From: Hyphomonas johnsonii MHS-2
GTDB taxonomy: Bacteria; Pseudomonadota; Alphaproteobacteria; Caulobacterales; Hyphomonadaceae
Length of the DNA: 64,000 nt
Assembly: GCF_000685275.1 (NCBI RefSeq)
Contig: NZ_ARYK01000002.1
Location: 248,001 to 312,000 of the forward strand
Reading direction: 5' to 3'
The notes under the pieces were generated by a model. That model was given only the letters and a program-made list of their open reading frames with translations, was not told where the DNA came from and did no database searches. A program made the translations under genes and the position numbers. Position 1 is the stretch's first letter; each line of letters begins with the position of its first letter. This document shows positions 1 through 10,376 of this stretch, in pieces.

Positions 1-1783
1 CGGCCGTGGGCAACGTTCGGATACGGCCCGAATGCATCCAGCCCCGGAACCGTTTGTAAACCTCGACGGCATCCGCAAGCGCGATCTTGTCCTTATCCGA
101 TAAAGCGGATGGGTCGAGTTCCAGTCCGAAATGACCGAACATGGCCACCAGAGCCCGAAAGCGGATCGAGAACACTCGTCCTGTTATGTGGTTGGGTGAC
201 GGTCCGACATGTGAGCCAATCATTTCCACCGGCACATACCGGGACAGGGCCTGATTGATGCGAATGCGATCCAGCGCATCGGTGGCATCGCTTGCCCAGA
301 ACCTGGTCACACGAGGGAGAATGCCGAAATCGATCCTGCCTCCGCCGCTGGCACAACTTTCGATTTCGAGTTCAGGAAACCGCGCCTGCAGTCTATCCAT
401 CAACGCGTAGACGCCAAGCGTATGCAAATGCGCGCAAAAACGTCCATCAATTGCCGCAGGATATAGCTCACGGTTGCAATCCCATTTGAGGTACTCGATG
501 CCACCGACATCCAGGCATTTGGAAAGCGTCACAAACAGGTAGTCCTGCACATCCGGGTTCGACAGGTCCAGGACAAGCTGGTTGCGCCCGGTGGGAGCGT
601 CGGCATCAGGGTATCCCAGGACCCACTCCGGATGCGCACGATAGAGAGCGCTGTTGCGACTCACCATTTCCGGTTCAACCCACAGTCCGAACGTCATTCC
701 GAGACTGTGCACATAGCTAATCAGTGGCCCGAGCCCATCCGGGAACCGTTCAGTGTCCGGCTCCCAATCGCCAAGGCTGCTCGAGTCATCGCGCCGTCCG
801 ATGAACCAGCCATCGTCCAGAACAAACCGCTCTGCGCCAATTTCGGCGGCCTGGGTCGCCAGCTTGCGAAGAGAGTCGCTGTCGAAATCAAAGTAACAAG
901 CCTCCCATGTGTTGAAGTGCACGGGCCGCGACACGCGACGCGATCGCGTACGGGCGAACGCATGCAGCCTATTGCTCAACTCCTGAAATCCATTCCCAGC
1001 CACCGCGACGATGAGCTTCGGGGTAGTAAACCGCCCCCCGGTGGAGATTTGGATTTCGCCGGGTTCGTAGAGCGCTTCCGCGCAGAGTTCTGCCGAACCA
1101 TCGGGGAGACGCTCGACGCTGACCGAATGACTACCGCTCCAGGCCAGATGCGCGCATAGCGCGCGTCCGTTGTCGGCGCCTGCCGAGCGTTCACAAACGA
1201 GCATCGCAGGCGAGCCGTCAAAACCCGTTCGGCCGAGGCGGGACACAGACTGGATACGCCCCGACTCAATGGGAATCCGCGACATGTGCCCTTCCCTGGC
1301 CCAGGCACCAAAGGACAGGATTACGTCGCTGCTCCAGTCATCTAGCGGCAACAAGCCGGCAGCGCAGCGATGGACGTCTACATTGCCTGATCCCTCATTG
1401 AAAATGCATGTCGAGACAGTGAGCACGCCGTCGCTTATTTCCAGGGATGTTTCCGCCCGAATGTTGCAGGCAGGGTCCGCTGCTTCAAGCACGAGCAGCG
1501 TGTCCGAGACCTTGCGCATTCCCGATGGGAGCAGCCTGACGGCAAATCGCTCTGGCAAACAGACTGCATCCAACAGGCCAACGCCTGCATAGCCCGTGCC
1601 TCGCTGAGCCATCAGACTGGCGCCCGGTACGATATCAGGGCTGGCTGGCAACTTTTCCAAGCGCAAACGTATTGCGCCATCGTCTGCCTCATCCGGACCA
1701 AGGAATGCCAGCCTGAACCCGGATTCCGGCGTCCATGCCACCGCGCAGGTCAACCCACCTCCACTGATTGAACTTGATTTCAT
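1..1783 (-). CDS. Alpha-galactosidase, GH36 (3' end cut by window edge)
   Basis: Hydrolyses terminal alpha-1,6-galactosides such as melibiose or raffinose. I translated 594 residues from the ATG at 1783 before the window ends; the family is usually about 700 residues, so only the C-terminal beta-sandwich is missing. Visible GH36 landmarks in order are NTWEACYFD (291-299), DDGWF (323-327), GLWVEPEMV (366-374), the nucleophile region YLKWDCNRE with Asp435, ESCASGGGRID (475-485) and the acid/base region WASDATDALD with Asp at about 499. There is no signal peptide, so the enzyme is probably cytoplasmic. It is divergent from galT-galK with 117 bases between, which fits a galactoside catabolic locus: galactose released here would enter the Leloir kinase and uridylyltransferase next door. 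Family assignment is secure; substrate is inferred. Confidence 0.93.
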   Translation of the reverse strand, partial: MKSSSISGGGLTCAVAWTPESGFRLAFLGPDEADDGAIRLRLEKLPASPDIVPGASLMAQRGTGYAGVGLLDAVCLPERFAVRLLPSGMRKVSDTLLVLEAADPACNIRAETSLEISDGVLTVSTCIFNEGSGNVDVHRCAAGLLPLDDWSSDVILSFGAWAREGHMSRIPIESGRIQSVSRLGRTGFDGSPAMLVCERSAGADNGRALCAHLAWSGSHSVSVERLPDGSAELCAEALYEPGEIQISTGGRFTTPKLIVAVAGNGFQELSNRLHAFARTRSRRVSRPVHFNTWEACYFDFDSDSLRKLATQAAEIGAERFVLDDGWFIGRRDDSSSLGDWEPDTERFPDGLGPLISYVHSLGMTFGLWVEPEMVSRNSALYRAHPEWVLGYPDADAPTGRNQLVLDLSNPDVQDYLFVTLSKCLDVGGIEYLKWDCNRELYPAAIDGRFCAHLHTLGVYALMDRLQARFPELEIESCASGGGRIDFGILPRVTRFWASDATDALDRIRINQALSRYVPVEMIGSHVGPSPNHITGRVFSIRFRALVAMFGHFGLELDPSALSDKDKIALADAVEVYKRFRGWMHSGRIRTLPTA

Positions 1784-1900
1784 TACAATATCCCAATATC
1801 GCGCCACGGTCAGGACCGCGTGCGCCTCGATCAACCCTATCGCAATCCATCCAGCATGATTTAACTAGATTCAAATCAGAACCGAATACTGGCGCGCCCC

Positions 1901-2980
1901 ATGGAAGAAGACAAAGCAATCGTGAATCTCGCGGGGCGCTCGCGGCCGCTGTTCCGGCGTGACCATATCAAATCCGATGGACGCAAGGTATCTCTCTACG
2001 GGTTCGAGCCCCCATTAGGCGTAGCAGGTCCTGAATTGGTCAGTTCCGGCAACCATCGCTCAGAAATTCGCCGCGACCCGCTTCGCAACACGTGGGCTAT
2101 TTACTCGCCGCACCGCCAGGCACGAACGTTCATGCCCGCAACCGCAGCGGATCCTCTCGCTCCCGGGCGTCCGGGATCAGCGCCCACGGAAATCCCTTTC
2201 TCGGCGTTCGAACTGGCTGTCTTTGACAATCAATTCTCCAGCCTGCAAACCGATGGAGACCAATCGCGCCCCAGCCAATGGGCAACAGGTCCTGCGAATG
2301 GACGATGCGAAGTGATTGTCTACACAGACGAGTCCGAAGGGAACCTGCAAAGCATAGGGCAGGAGCGGCGCGTATTGCTTATTGAAGCGCTCATCGACAG
2401 GTATAAGGCACATTTCGAAGGTGGCGCGGCCTATGTCTTGCCATTCGAAAACCGGGGTCGGGATGTTGGAGTCACACTTCCCCACCCACACGGTCAGATC
2501 TACGCGTTTGCCATTGTCCCTGAGCCACAGGCAACGGCTGCACGGGCATTCGCATCCGGCTATGACCTGATCGCGGACCATGCGTCGTGGAACGGTGTCT
2601 TCGATATCGCTTCAGACGATCACTGCACCGCGTTTTCTCCACCCTTCGCACGGTTTCCATTTGAGACATGGATCATGCCCAACCGGCCCTGCCGTGGCCC
2701 TTGGGACCTTGATGGAGCGGGCATCGAGGCGCTCGCCCGAATGCTCGGCGATATTCCGCGCCGACTCGATGGCCTGTTCGGTGTGCCCATGCCTTACATG
2801 ATGAGCTTTCAGGCCGCGCCGCGTGAAGCAGGGGATGAGTTTCAATTCACTGTCCAGTTCTTCCCGGTCATGCGCGATGCCGGCCGGCTTAAATACCTCG
2901 CCAGCGTGGAACAGTTTACCGGTATATTCACAGTCGATGTCGTGCCGGAACAGGCAGCCGAAAGGCTCCGGGCAGTATGA
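1901..2980 (+). CDS. galT: Galactose-1-phosphate uridylyltransferase
   Basis: Second Leloir enzyme: transfers UMP from UDP-glucose to galactose-1-phosphate in the cytoplasm. The 359-residue product has the class signature RRDPLRNTWAIYSPHR near residue 52 and the catalytic HPHGQIYA motif (about residue 195), whose histidine forms the uridylyl intermediate. Length is typical. The ATG at 1901 has no obvious ribosome binding site; an in-frame GTG at 1922 lies behind a GAAGAAGA stretch and could be the true start. Its stop overlaps the galK start (ATGA), so the two are translationally coupled. No epimerase (galE) or mutarotase (galM) is in the window. Confidence 0.95.
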   Translation: MEEDKAIVNLAGRSRPLFRRDHIKSDGRKVSLYGFEPPLGVAGPELVSSGNHRSEIRRDPLRNTWAIYSPHRQARTFMPATAADPLAPGRPGSAPTEIPFSAFELAVFDNQFSSLQTDGDQSRPSQWATGPANGRCEVIVYTDESEGNLQSIGQERRVLLIEALIDRYKAHFEGGAAYVLPFENRGRDVGVTLPHPHGQIYAFAIVPEPQATAARAFASGYDLIADHASWNGVFDIASDDHCTAFSPPFARFPFETWIMPNRPCRGPWDLDGAGIEALARMLGDIPRRLDGLFGVPMPYMMSFQAAPREAGDEFQFTVQFFPVMRDAGRLKYLASVEQFTGIFTVDVVPEQAAERLRAV

Positions 2981-4011
2981 CGAGATCCTCCCGGCTCCCC
3001 GCGCAGGTGGCGACGGTTCCGTGCCGTGTGAACCTCATCGGAGAGTGGATCGACTTCAATGGCGGCACTGTATTGCCAATGGCGCTGGCACCCTCAGTGA
3101 CGGTGCAGCTAGCCGCCAACGGAATGACCCTGGACCGGATCAGGTCCACGAACTTCGAGGCAATCCAGGATTTTTCCGTTGACGCCCCCGCTGAAGGCCA
3201 TTGGTCAGATTATGTGCGCGGCGCATTGCAGTATGCGAGGGACCAGAACTGGATCCAGGGCGGACAGGACCTGAGCGTCCACAGCACTATTCCAGTTGGC
3301 GCTGGCCTGTCCTCGTCAGCTGCCATCATCGTGGCAACGCTCAAAGCGGCAAGTATCGGAAATGGCAATGTCGATGGGGCTTCACTGGCATCCGCAGCTA
3401 AGAAAATCGAGAATGATTTCATCGGCGTCCCGTGCGGCATCATGGACCAGATGGCTGTTGCCCTGGGAGAGCCCGGTGTGGCCCTTGCACTTCATACAAG
3501 AGATTGTTCCTACGCGCTGCTGAGCCTGCCCGAGACGTGGGCAATTGTGGTTATTCACTCAGGTGTCAACCGGGCCCTGTCCGACGGTCGCTACAGGATC
3601 CGGCGCGACCAGTGCCTTGCTGCCGCCGCGGCACTTGGCGTGGAATACCTGTGTGACGCCGACCTGGTGTCGATCACCACGCTCGATGATCCCCTCCGCC
3701 GCCGAGCGCGACATGCAGCAACCGAAGCCAAGCGGTCTCTAGACGCCATTGCCGCATTGCGCGCAGGCGACCGTTCAAGATTCGGCCAATTGATGATTGA
3801 GAGCCACGACTCGCTGCGCGACGACATGGATGTCTCAGTTCAGGAGGTTGACCAACTCGTTCAAGATGCTGTCCGCCTCGGCGCTGACGGTGCCCGGATC
3901 ACGGGTGCGGGATTCGGTGGTTGTATCGTCGCGCTTGTTGATCCGGATCACGTGGAGACATGGTGGAGTGCTCTCAAACTTCGCCATCCCTCAATCGCGC
4001 GAGTCGCCTGA
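2977..4011 (+). CDS. galK: Galactokinase
   Basis: GHMP kinase that phosphorylates galactose at C1 using ATP. It is 344 residues, slightly shorter than the 380-residue E. coli enzyme. Seen: the sugar-binding region PCRVNLIGEWIDFNGG (about 9-24), the ATP loop PVGAGLSSSAA (about 107-117), the catalytic Asp in GIMDQ (about 153-157) and the C-terminal GAGFGGC motif. Odd point: the usual GEHTDY signature reads GEWIDF, so the conserved sugar-contacting histidine is tryptophan while the arginine, glutamate and aspartate are kept. That may alter sugar choice, but the operon with galT and the alpha-galactosidase next door still favour galactose. Confidence 0.9.
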   Translation: MTRSSRLPAQVATVPCRVNLIGEWIDFNGGTVLPMALAPSVTVQLAANGMTLDRIRSTNFEAIQDFSVDAPAEGHWSDYVRGALQYARDQNWIQGGQDLSVHSTIPVGAGLSSSAAIIVATLKAASIGNGNVDGASLASAAKKIENDFIGVPCGIMDQMAVALGEPGVALALHTRDCSYALLSLPETWAIVVIHSGVNRALSDGRYRIRRDQCLAAAAALGVEYLCDADLVSITTLDDPLRRRARHAATEAKRSLDAIAALRAGDRSRFGQLMIESHDSLRDDMDVSVQEVDQLVQDAVRLGADGARITGAGFGGCIVALVDPDHVETWWSALKLRHPSIARVA

Positions 4012-4172
4012 CGCAGGCCTCCTGCCAACCTCAAATGCTGCGCATAGTCGACGCGTCTGGAAGGGTGCTCGCGGCCCTGCCCGCATATCAGTCGCGCACG
4101 TTTTGACATGGCCGCGCCTAGGTCCCGTCGCCCCGCTTCCGCACCATGCCGTTGGAAGCGGTACATGTTGTT

Positions 4173-4565
4173 CTACGCTGGCGGCTCGAAAAGGCGCTGG
4201 ATGCGCTCAACAAGGAGATCCACCGGCGGCGGCTTTTCAATTATGTCGGCAAAACCCACCGCTCGCGCCCGGACTTCCAAAGTTGAGGAGATATAGCCCG
4301 TGATCATCAGCGCCGGAACCAACAGGCCCTTGCAACGCAAGCGCCCCAATAGTTCGAGCCCATCGATGCCAGGCATCTTGTAGTCTATCAAAAGGCAATC
4401 GACGTCCGGCAGGACGCGGTTACACAGGACTTCTACGCCACTTCGGTAGGTTTCCACGGAGTACCCACGCGCCCTGAGCATGATTGAAAAAGATCTGCGC
4501 ACGGCATCATTATCATCAACCAGGAGAAGTTTCCCAATTGTCTGAGGCCAATCTGAAGACACCAT
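4173..4565 (-). CDS. Single-domain response regulator (receiver only)
   Basis: A 130-residue CheY-like receiver with no output domain. The phosphorylation pocket is complete: acidic pair in LLLVDDND (about 14-21), acceptor Asp in LLIDYKMPGIDG (about 57), Thr in ITGY and Lys in IEKPP. It lies 100 bases after fixJ on the same strand, at the end of the FixLJ cluster, so it could compete for phosphate from FixL or link another kinase; that role is inference. The proline after the lysine (EKPPP) resembles FixJ/NtrC-type receivers. Start ATG at 4565. Confidence 0.88.
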   Translation of the reverse strand: MVSSDWPQTIGKLLLVDDNDAVRRSFSIMLRARGYSVETYRSGVEVLCNRVLPDVDCLLIDYKMPGIDGLELLGRLRCKGLLVPALMITGYISSTLEVRARAVGFADIIEKPPPVDLLVERIQRLFEPPA

Positions 4566-4665
4566 GCAAAGTCCTTGCTCGCGTGCAGGCGTACGCTCTG
4601 ACGATCCGGCCGCTCATCGATTGCATAGATTAGCTGAGACATAATCATCCTGTCGTTACGGACAA

Positions 4666-5292
4666 TTACTTATGATCTTCAAGGCCGATGCCAGCCTGAA
4701 ACGCCGTCTTCAGAGCCGCTGACAGGCTGTCGGCGCCAAGTTTCTCCATCAGATGCCCGCGATGGATTTCGACCGTCCGAGCGGAAATACTCAAGTCAGC
4801 CGCGATCGTCTTGTTTGTCATGCCCTCGACCAGCCGTTCAAGTACGTCGCGTTCGCGCGGTGTCAGAACGGCCAACAGCGCGCGCGCCTTTGTTTCGCGG
4901 GTACGCTGGGCTACGGTATCGTCCAGGCGGTCAAACGCGGCATTAATCGCTTCGAGCAGAACCTGCTTTTCGTAGGGCTTTTCTATAAAATCGATTGCAC
5001 CGGCCTTCATGGCATCGACCGCGACCGAAACGTCCCCATGTCCGGTGAGGACGACCACCGGCATATCGATGCCACGTTCACTTAGTGCGCCAAGAACGGC
5101 AATCCCGTCCAGAACCGGCATACGTACATCAAGCAGAATGCAGCCGGCCTGGGCCGGGTCCAGTTCATCCAGGAAATGCACACCGTCGCGGTATGTGCGC
5201 ACCGTGAAGCCAGCATGACGCAGCATGAAACTCGCCGAGTGGCGGATCGCTTCATCGTCGTCCACCAGGTGAATGTATCTTTGATCTCTCAA
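4666..5292 (-). CDS. fixJ: FixJ-type response regulator
   Basis: Transcription factor partner of the oxygen sensor encoded upstream. The 208-residue protein has an N-terminal receiver (DDDEA at 11-15, phospho-acceptor Asp55 in LLDVRMP, Thr83 in LTGHG, Lys105 in IEKPY) and a C-terminal LuxR-type helix-turn-helix (about 143-200, with TPRERDVLERLVEGMTNKTI). The reading frame begins at a TTG that overlaps the fixL stop (TTGA), with no ATG available before the receiver, so translation is probably coupled to fixL. By family knowledge, FixJ phosphate activates microaerobic genes; a FixJ-like site lies upstream of the adjacent ccoN. Confidence 0.92.
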   Translation of the reverse strand: MRDQRYIHLVDDDEAIRHSASFMLRHAGFTVRTYRDGVHFLDELDPAQAGCILLDVRMPVLDGIAVLGALSERGIDMPVVVLTGHGDVSVAVDAMKAGAIDFIEKPYEKQVLLEAINAAFDRLDDTVAQRTRETKARALLAVLTPRERDVLERLVEGMTNKTIAADLSISARTVEIHRGHLMEKLGADSLSAALKTAFQAGIGLEDHK

Positions 5293-6431
5293 GCGTCCTG
5301 TCCAGTTTCCACGGTTTTTAGCGTAAAGCAGAATGCAGCGCCACAGGGCTGATTGGCCTCCACCCAGATCGAGCCACCGTGAGCATCAACGATTGTCTGG
5401 CAGATCGACAGGCCAAGTCCCATTCCGTTTGGTTTTGAGCTGTGAAAGGGATCGAAAGGGGTGTGGTCCGGATGCTCGGCCAGGCCTGGGCCGTTGTCAC
5501 GCACATCGACCTGCAGATGGAGTTCGTCCCTGCGGGATGCCGTGATCCAGATCTGCGGAGATGCGATATTGCTCGTCGCTTCGATCGCGTTCTTGACCAG
5601 ATTGACAATCACCTGACGTATTTGCAGGCGGTCGGCATGCGCCATCGGCAGGTCAGCTTCTATCCTGACGATGATACGGGGAAGCGGCCCCTCCATTCCA
5701 AGCTTGGACAGCGAAGCTGCATCGCGGATCAATGGGCCGATGTCGACCGGTCTTGTGTCGATCTCACCTCTCGAGACATAGTCCCGCAATCGCCTGACGA
5801 TCTGTCCTGCACGAACCGATTGCGCCGATGCTGCGCCAAGCGCCTCCTTGACCATTGAGATCACTTCTTCAGTGGGTGTGTCCAACAAGTCCCGGGCGGC
5901 TTCGAGATAGTTGGAGACTGCCGTCAGCGGCTGCGTCAGCTCGTGCGCCATCGCGGACGCCATCGTGCCGACGGCGCTCAGGCGCGAAAAATTGTATAGT
6001 TCTGCCTGCATTATACTGATGCGGTGCTCTGCGGCCTGGCGTTCCGACACGTCCCGGATGTAACCGGTGAACAGGCGCTGATCGCCCACCTTGGCTTCAC
6101 CGATTTTCAACTCGACCGGAATCTTGTCGCCATTGGCCAGCTTGGCCTCAACCACTCGCCCAATGCCGATAATCTGCTCTTCACCTGTGTCGAGATAGTT
6201 TGCGATATACTGATCATGGTGAGCGCGGTCAGTCTCCGTCATGAGCATGCGGACATTCTTGCCGGTAACGTGCGCCACGCTATATCCAAACAGCTTCTCG
6301 GCCGCTGCACTGAAGGCGACGATTTCGCCGGTTTCATTGATCACGATCATTGCGTCCGGTACCGACAGCAGGACGGTGTGAAGTAGCGACCTTAGGGAAT
6401 GATCGTCCTGGGAGTCGAATGGCTTGGGCAT
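5289..6431 (-). CDS. fixL: Haem-PAS oxygen sensor histidine kinase FixL
   Basis: Soluble oxygen-sensing kinase of 380 residues. The PAS domain (about 18-130) carries the FixL haem features: proximal His72 in AHHDQYI and Arg92 in IIGIGRVV, followed by FTGYIRDVSER. The dimerisation/phosphoacceptor region has SAMAHELTQPL with His163, and the ATPase region has NLVKNAIEA, DNGPGLA and GMGLGLSI. There is no membrane segment. I start at the ATG at 6431 because it follows GGAG at good spacing and overlaps the upstream stop (TAATG); an upstream extension in frame lies inside the neighbouring gene. It should respond to low oxygen by phosphorylating FixJ. Confidence 0.93.
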   Translation of the reverse strand: MPKPFDSQDDHSLRSLLHTVLLSVPDAMIVINETGEIVAFSAAAEKLFGYSVAHVTGKNVRMLMTETDRAHHDQYIANYLDTGEEQIIGIGRVVEAKLANGDKIPVELKIGEAKVGDQRLFTGYIRDVSERQAAEHRISIMQAELYNFSRLSAVGTMASAMAHELTQPLTAVSNYLEAARDLLDTPTEEVISMVKEALGAASAQSVRAGQIVRRLRDYVSRGEIDTRPVDIGPLIRDAASLSKLGMEGPLPRIIVRIEADLPMAHADRLQIRQVIVNLVKNAIEATSNIASPQIWITASRRDELHLQVDVRDNGPGLAEHPDHTPFDPFHSSKPNGMGLGLSICQTIVDAHGGSIWVEANQPCGAAFCFTLKTVETGQDA

Positions 6432-6709
6432 TACGCTCCGGATCGGACCGAAAGGGCCGGGCGCATAATCTGTCGTTCCCAGCGCGACCAAGCGAAAGAA
6501 CCCGCAATCAGAACAAGGCCCATCAGGACGGCGTAACAGCCCCAGCAATGCACCTGCATGGCTGTTGGCGCCCCCAGACGGATCACGAATTCAGATCCGA
6601 GGCAGCCTGGAAGGGTCAGTGTTCTTGCCGCCTCAACGTGCGCCCAAGTCTTCAATGCGCCGATCAAGACCAAGCCCAGTCCGACAGCGACGCCCGCGTG
6701 CCATTTCAT
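6431..6709 (-). CDS. Small membrane protein, first gene of the fixL operon
   Basis: A 92-residue protein with two predicted membrane segments (about 5-23 and 55-76) separated by a loop with two cysteine-containing motifs, LPGCLG and HCWGCY. It starts behind a clear GGAGG site and its TAA overlaps the fixL ATG (TAATG), which strongly argues that it is translated and coupled to the oxygen sensor. I do not recognise the family. The HCWGC motif could bind metal or haem, but this is speculation; a membrane partner for the otherwise soluble FixL is another possibility. Confidence 0.72.
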   Translation of the reverse strand: MKWHAGVAVGLGLVLIGALKTWAHVEAARTLTLPGCLGSEFVIRLGAPTAMQVHCWGCYAVLMGLVLIAGSFAWSRWERQIMRPALSVRSGA

Positions 6710-6763
6710 GTGTCTGCCTCCATGATTTCGCCCCCTTTTATCGCAGAGGCGCGGCGAGGCGGC

Positions 6764-6785
6764 ACATACGTATGTTCCCTTATAC
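6764..6785 (+). promoter_or_regulatory. FixJ-like binding site between fixL and cco operons
   Basis: A 12-bp perfect palindrome, ACATACGTATGT (6764-6775), runs directly into TTCCCTTA (6775-6782). TACGTA followed by CCCTTA resembles the FixJ target described in fixK and related promoters of alphaproteobacteria. It lies about 60 bases before the ccoN start and 55 bases before the small gene that opens the fixLJ operon, so it could serve either promoter. Match is by eye from memory of the motif. Confidence 0.55.
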
Positions 6786-6843
6786 AGGTCAATGCCGGTG
6801 AACGGTATTGGGCTTGGAATAGGAAATCAGGGGGACATTGAAC

Positions 6844-8520
<1,677 letters not shown>

Positions 8521-8532
8521 GAGACCGTACAA

Positions 8533-9303
8533 ATGGGACTCATGGACAAGCACGGATTGCTCGAACGCAATTCCCTTTTGCTGACGGTCGGCATCCTGAT
8601 CGTCGTGTCAATCGGCGGGATCATCCAGATGGCGCCGCTGATGTACATGGATAACACCATCGAGAAAGTAGACGGGATGCGGCCTTATACGCCTCTCGAA
8701 CTGCTTGGTCGCGATATCTACGTGCGGGAAGGTTGCTACGTCTGCCATAGCCAGATGATTCGTCCGCTGAGAGACGAAGTCGAACGCTACGGACACTACT
8801 CCCTGGCTGCCGAGAGCATGTACGACCACCCTTTCCAATGGGGCTCAAAGCGAACCGGGCCCGATCTGGCGCGGGTCGGCGGCAAGTATTCTGCCGAGTG
8901 GCAAGTCGATCACCTGAAGGACCCCCGTTCGCTGGTACCTGAATCCGTCATGCCTCCTTACGCATTCCTTGCCCGCAAGTCGCTTGACATAAGGCAGGTG
9001 GAAGATCGGTTGCGCACTGAACGCATTGTCGGTGTCCCTTACACCGACGGCATGATCGAGAATGCGAAGGGCCACCTGCTCGCTCAGGCCGACCCGAATG
9101 AACGTGGCTACGATTATGTCGATGACCTGGTGGCTGAATATGGAGAGGCCGCTGGCCGCGAAAATTCCTTTGAAATGCGTGATTTTGACGGCGATCCTCA
9201 GCGCATCACCGAAATGGATGCGCTGGTCGCCTACCTGCAAATGACCGGAACCCTGGTCGATTTCTCGACGTATGAGGCCGAAGATCTCGGCAACAGGCGA
9301 TAG
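8533..9303 (+). CDS. ccoO: Cytochrome cbb3 oxidase subunit II (operon 1)
   Basis: Membrane-anchored monohaem cytochrome c that passes electrons to CcoN. 256 residues: an N-terminal membrane anchor (about 16-36) and the haem-binding motif [12 protein letters not shown] (about residue 73). Further family landmarks are [12 protein letters not shown] and the axial Met region PESVMPPYA. Starts 12 bases after ccoN behind GGAG. Confidence 0.97.
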   Translation: MGLMDKHGLLERNSLLLTVGILIVVSIGGIIQMAPLMYMDNTIEKVDGMRPYTPLELLGRDIYVREGCYVCHSQMIRPLRDEVERYGHYSLAAESMYDHPFQWGSKRTGPDLARVGGKYSAEWQVDHLKDPRSLVPESVMPPYAFLARKSLDIRQVEDRLRTERIVGVPYTDGMIENAKGHLLAQADPNERGYDYVDDLVAEYGEAAGRENSFEMRDFDGDPQRITEMDALVAYLQMTGTLVDFSTYEAEDLGNRR

Positions 9304-9315
9304 GAGTGACGTGCG

Positions 9316-9477
9316 ATGTATGAGGCTCTTTCAAGTTTCGCCCAAACCGGTGGACTGATCTATTTTGTTCTGATGTTCGCTGCAGCACTCACTTACGCTT
9401 TGTGGCCGAGCAATAAATCGAAATTCGAGGATGCAGCGCAGCTGCCATTGTCTGACAAGGGGCCCGACGATGAGTAA
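9316..9477 (+). CDS. ccoQ: Cytochrome cbb3 oxidase subunit CcoQ (operon 1)
   Basis: A 53-residue single-span protein (MYEALSSFAQTGGLIYF..., helix about 13-30) with the typical CcoQ end of helix ALWPSNKSKFEDAA. Known to stabilise the cbb3 complex. Its ATG at 9316 sits 12 bases after the ccoO stop and its TAA lies inside the start region of ccoP (8-base overlap), so it is embedded in the operon. Confidence 0.9.
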   Translation: MYEALSSFAQTGGLIYFVLMFAAALTYALWPSNKSKFEDAAQLPLSDKGPDDE

Positions 9478-10354
9478 AGAAGACAAACCCGTCGACGAAC
9501 ATTCCGGTATCGAGACGACCGGACACTCCTGGGATGGCATCAGCGAGCTAAACAACCCGCTGCCGCGGTGGTGGCTGATTGTGTGGTACATCAGTATCGG
9601 GATCGCCGTGATTTACATGATCCTGATGCCGGCCATTCCGGCCCTGCCAGGGCTTGGTACCAATACACCCGGCATTCGGAACGCGTCAGACCGGGACAAC
9701 GTCGCCGTCGCGATGGCAGAACTGAACGTCGAGCGTAGCGTGAGCTCGAATGCGCTGCTTGGCGCATCGCTGGAAGAAATCCAGACCGACAGGGACCTCC
9801 AGCAATTTGCACTCGCAATGGGCGAAAGCCTGTTCGGGGACAACTGTGCGACTTGCCATGGTGCCGGTGGACGCGGTGCAAAGGGCTACCCTGTGCTTGC
9901 GGATGACGTCTGGCTTTGGGACGGCACGCTGGACGGTATCGAGACAACGTTGCGTCATGGCATCCGACACGAGGGAGATGATGCGACCCGCTTTTCCGCC
10001 ATGCCTCGTTTCGGGCGGGACAAGCTCCTCACCTCGCAGCAGATTGATGACCTCACCGAATACGTCCTGAACTTTTCGGGGCGGAGCGATGATACCGAAG
10101 CCGTCAACCGCGCTGCGCCGCTATGGAGCGTGCAGTGCTCATCCTGTCATGGCGAAAATGGTATGGGAGACCGGACGCTAGGCGCCCCTAACCTGACCGA
10201 TACCGACTGGTTGTATGGCGGGCAACGCGACGACATCTACAGCACCATCTACAATGCCCGAAACTCACATATGCCAGCATGGGGCGACCGGCTGGACGAC
10301 GCCTCGATCAAGGCGCTGGCTGTGTACGTTCATTCGTTGGGCGGCGGCGAGTGA
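9470..10354 (+). CDS. ccoP: Cytochrome cbb3 oxidase dihaem subunit III (operon 1)
   Basis: Membrane-anchored dihaem cytochrome c that feeds electrons into the oxidase. 294 residues: an N-terminal domain with GHSWDGISELNNPLPRWW before the membrane helix (about 35-55), then two cytochrome c domains with CATCHG (about 126-131) and CSSCHG (about 223-228). Start chosen at ATG 9470, overlapping ccoQ; longer forms have no ribosome site. MPRFG and MPAWG supply the expected axial methionines. Confidence 0.97.
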   Translation: MSKEDKPVDEHSGIETTGHSWDGISELNNPLPRWWLIVWYISIGIAVIYMILMPAIPALPGLGTNTPGIRNASDRDNVAVAMAELNVERSVSSNALLGASLEEIQTDRDLQQFALAMGESLFGDNCATCHGAGGRGAKGYPVLADDVWLWDGTLDGIETTLRHGIRHEGDDATRFSAMPRFGRDKLLTSQQIDDLTEYVLNFSGRSDDTEAVNRAAPLWSVQCSSCHGENGMGDRTLGAPNLTDTDWLYGGQRDDIYSTIYNARNSHMPAWGDRLDDASIKALAVYVHSLGGGE

Positions 10355-10376
10355 GGCCAGCAAGTGAGGCAGGCAA

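Noticed and set aside
632-1159. Forward reading frame of 175 codons
   Set aside because: It lies opposite the alpha-galactosidase gene, whose catalytic motifs are clear on the other strand; no ribosome site.
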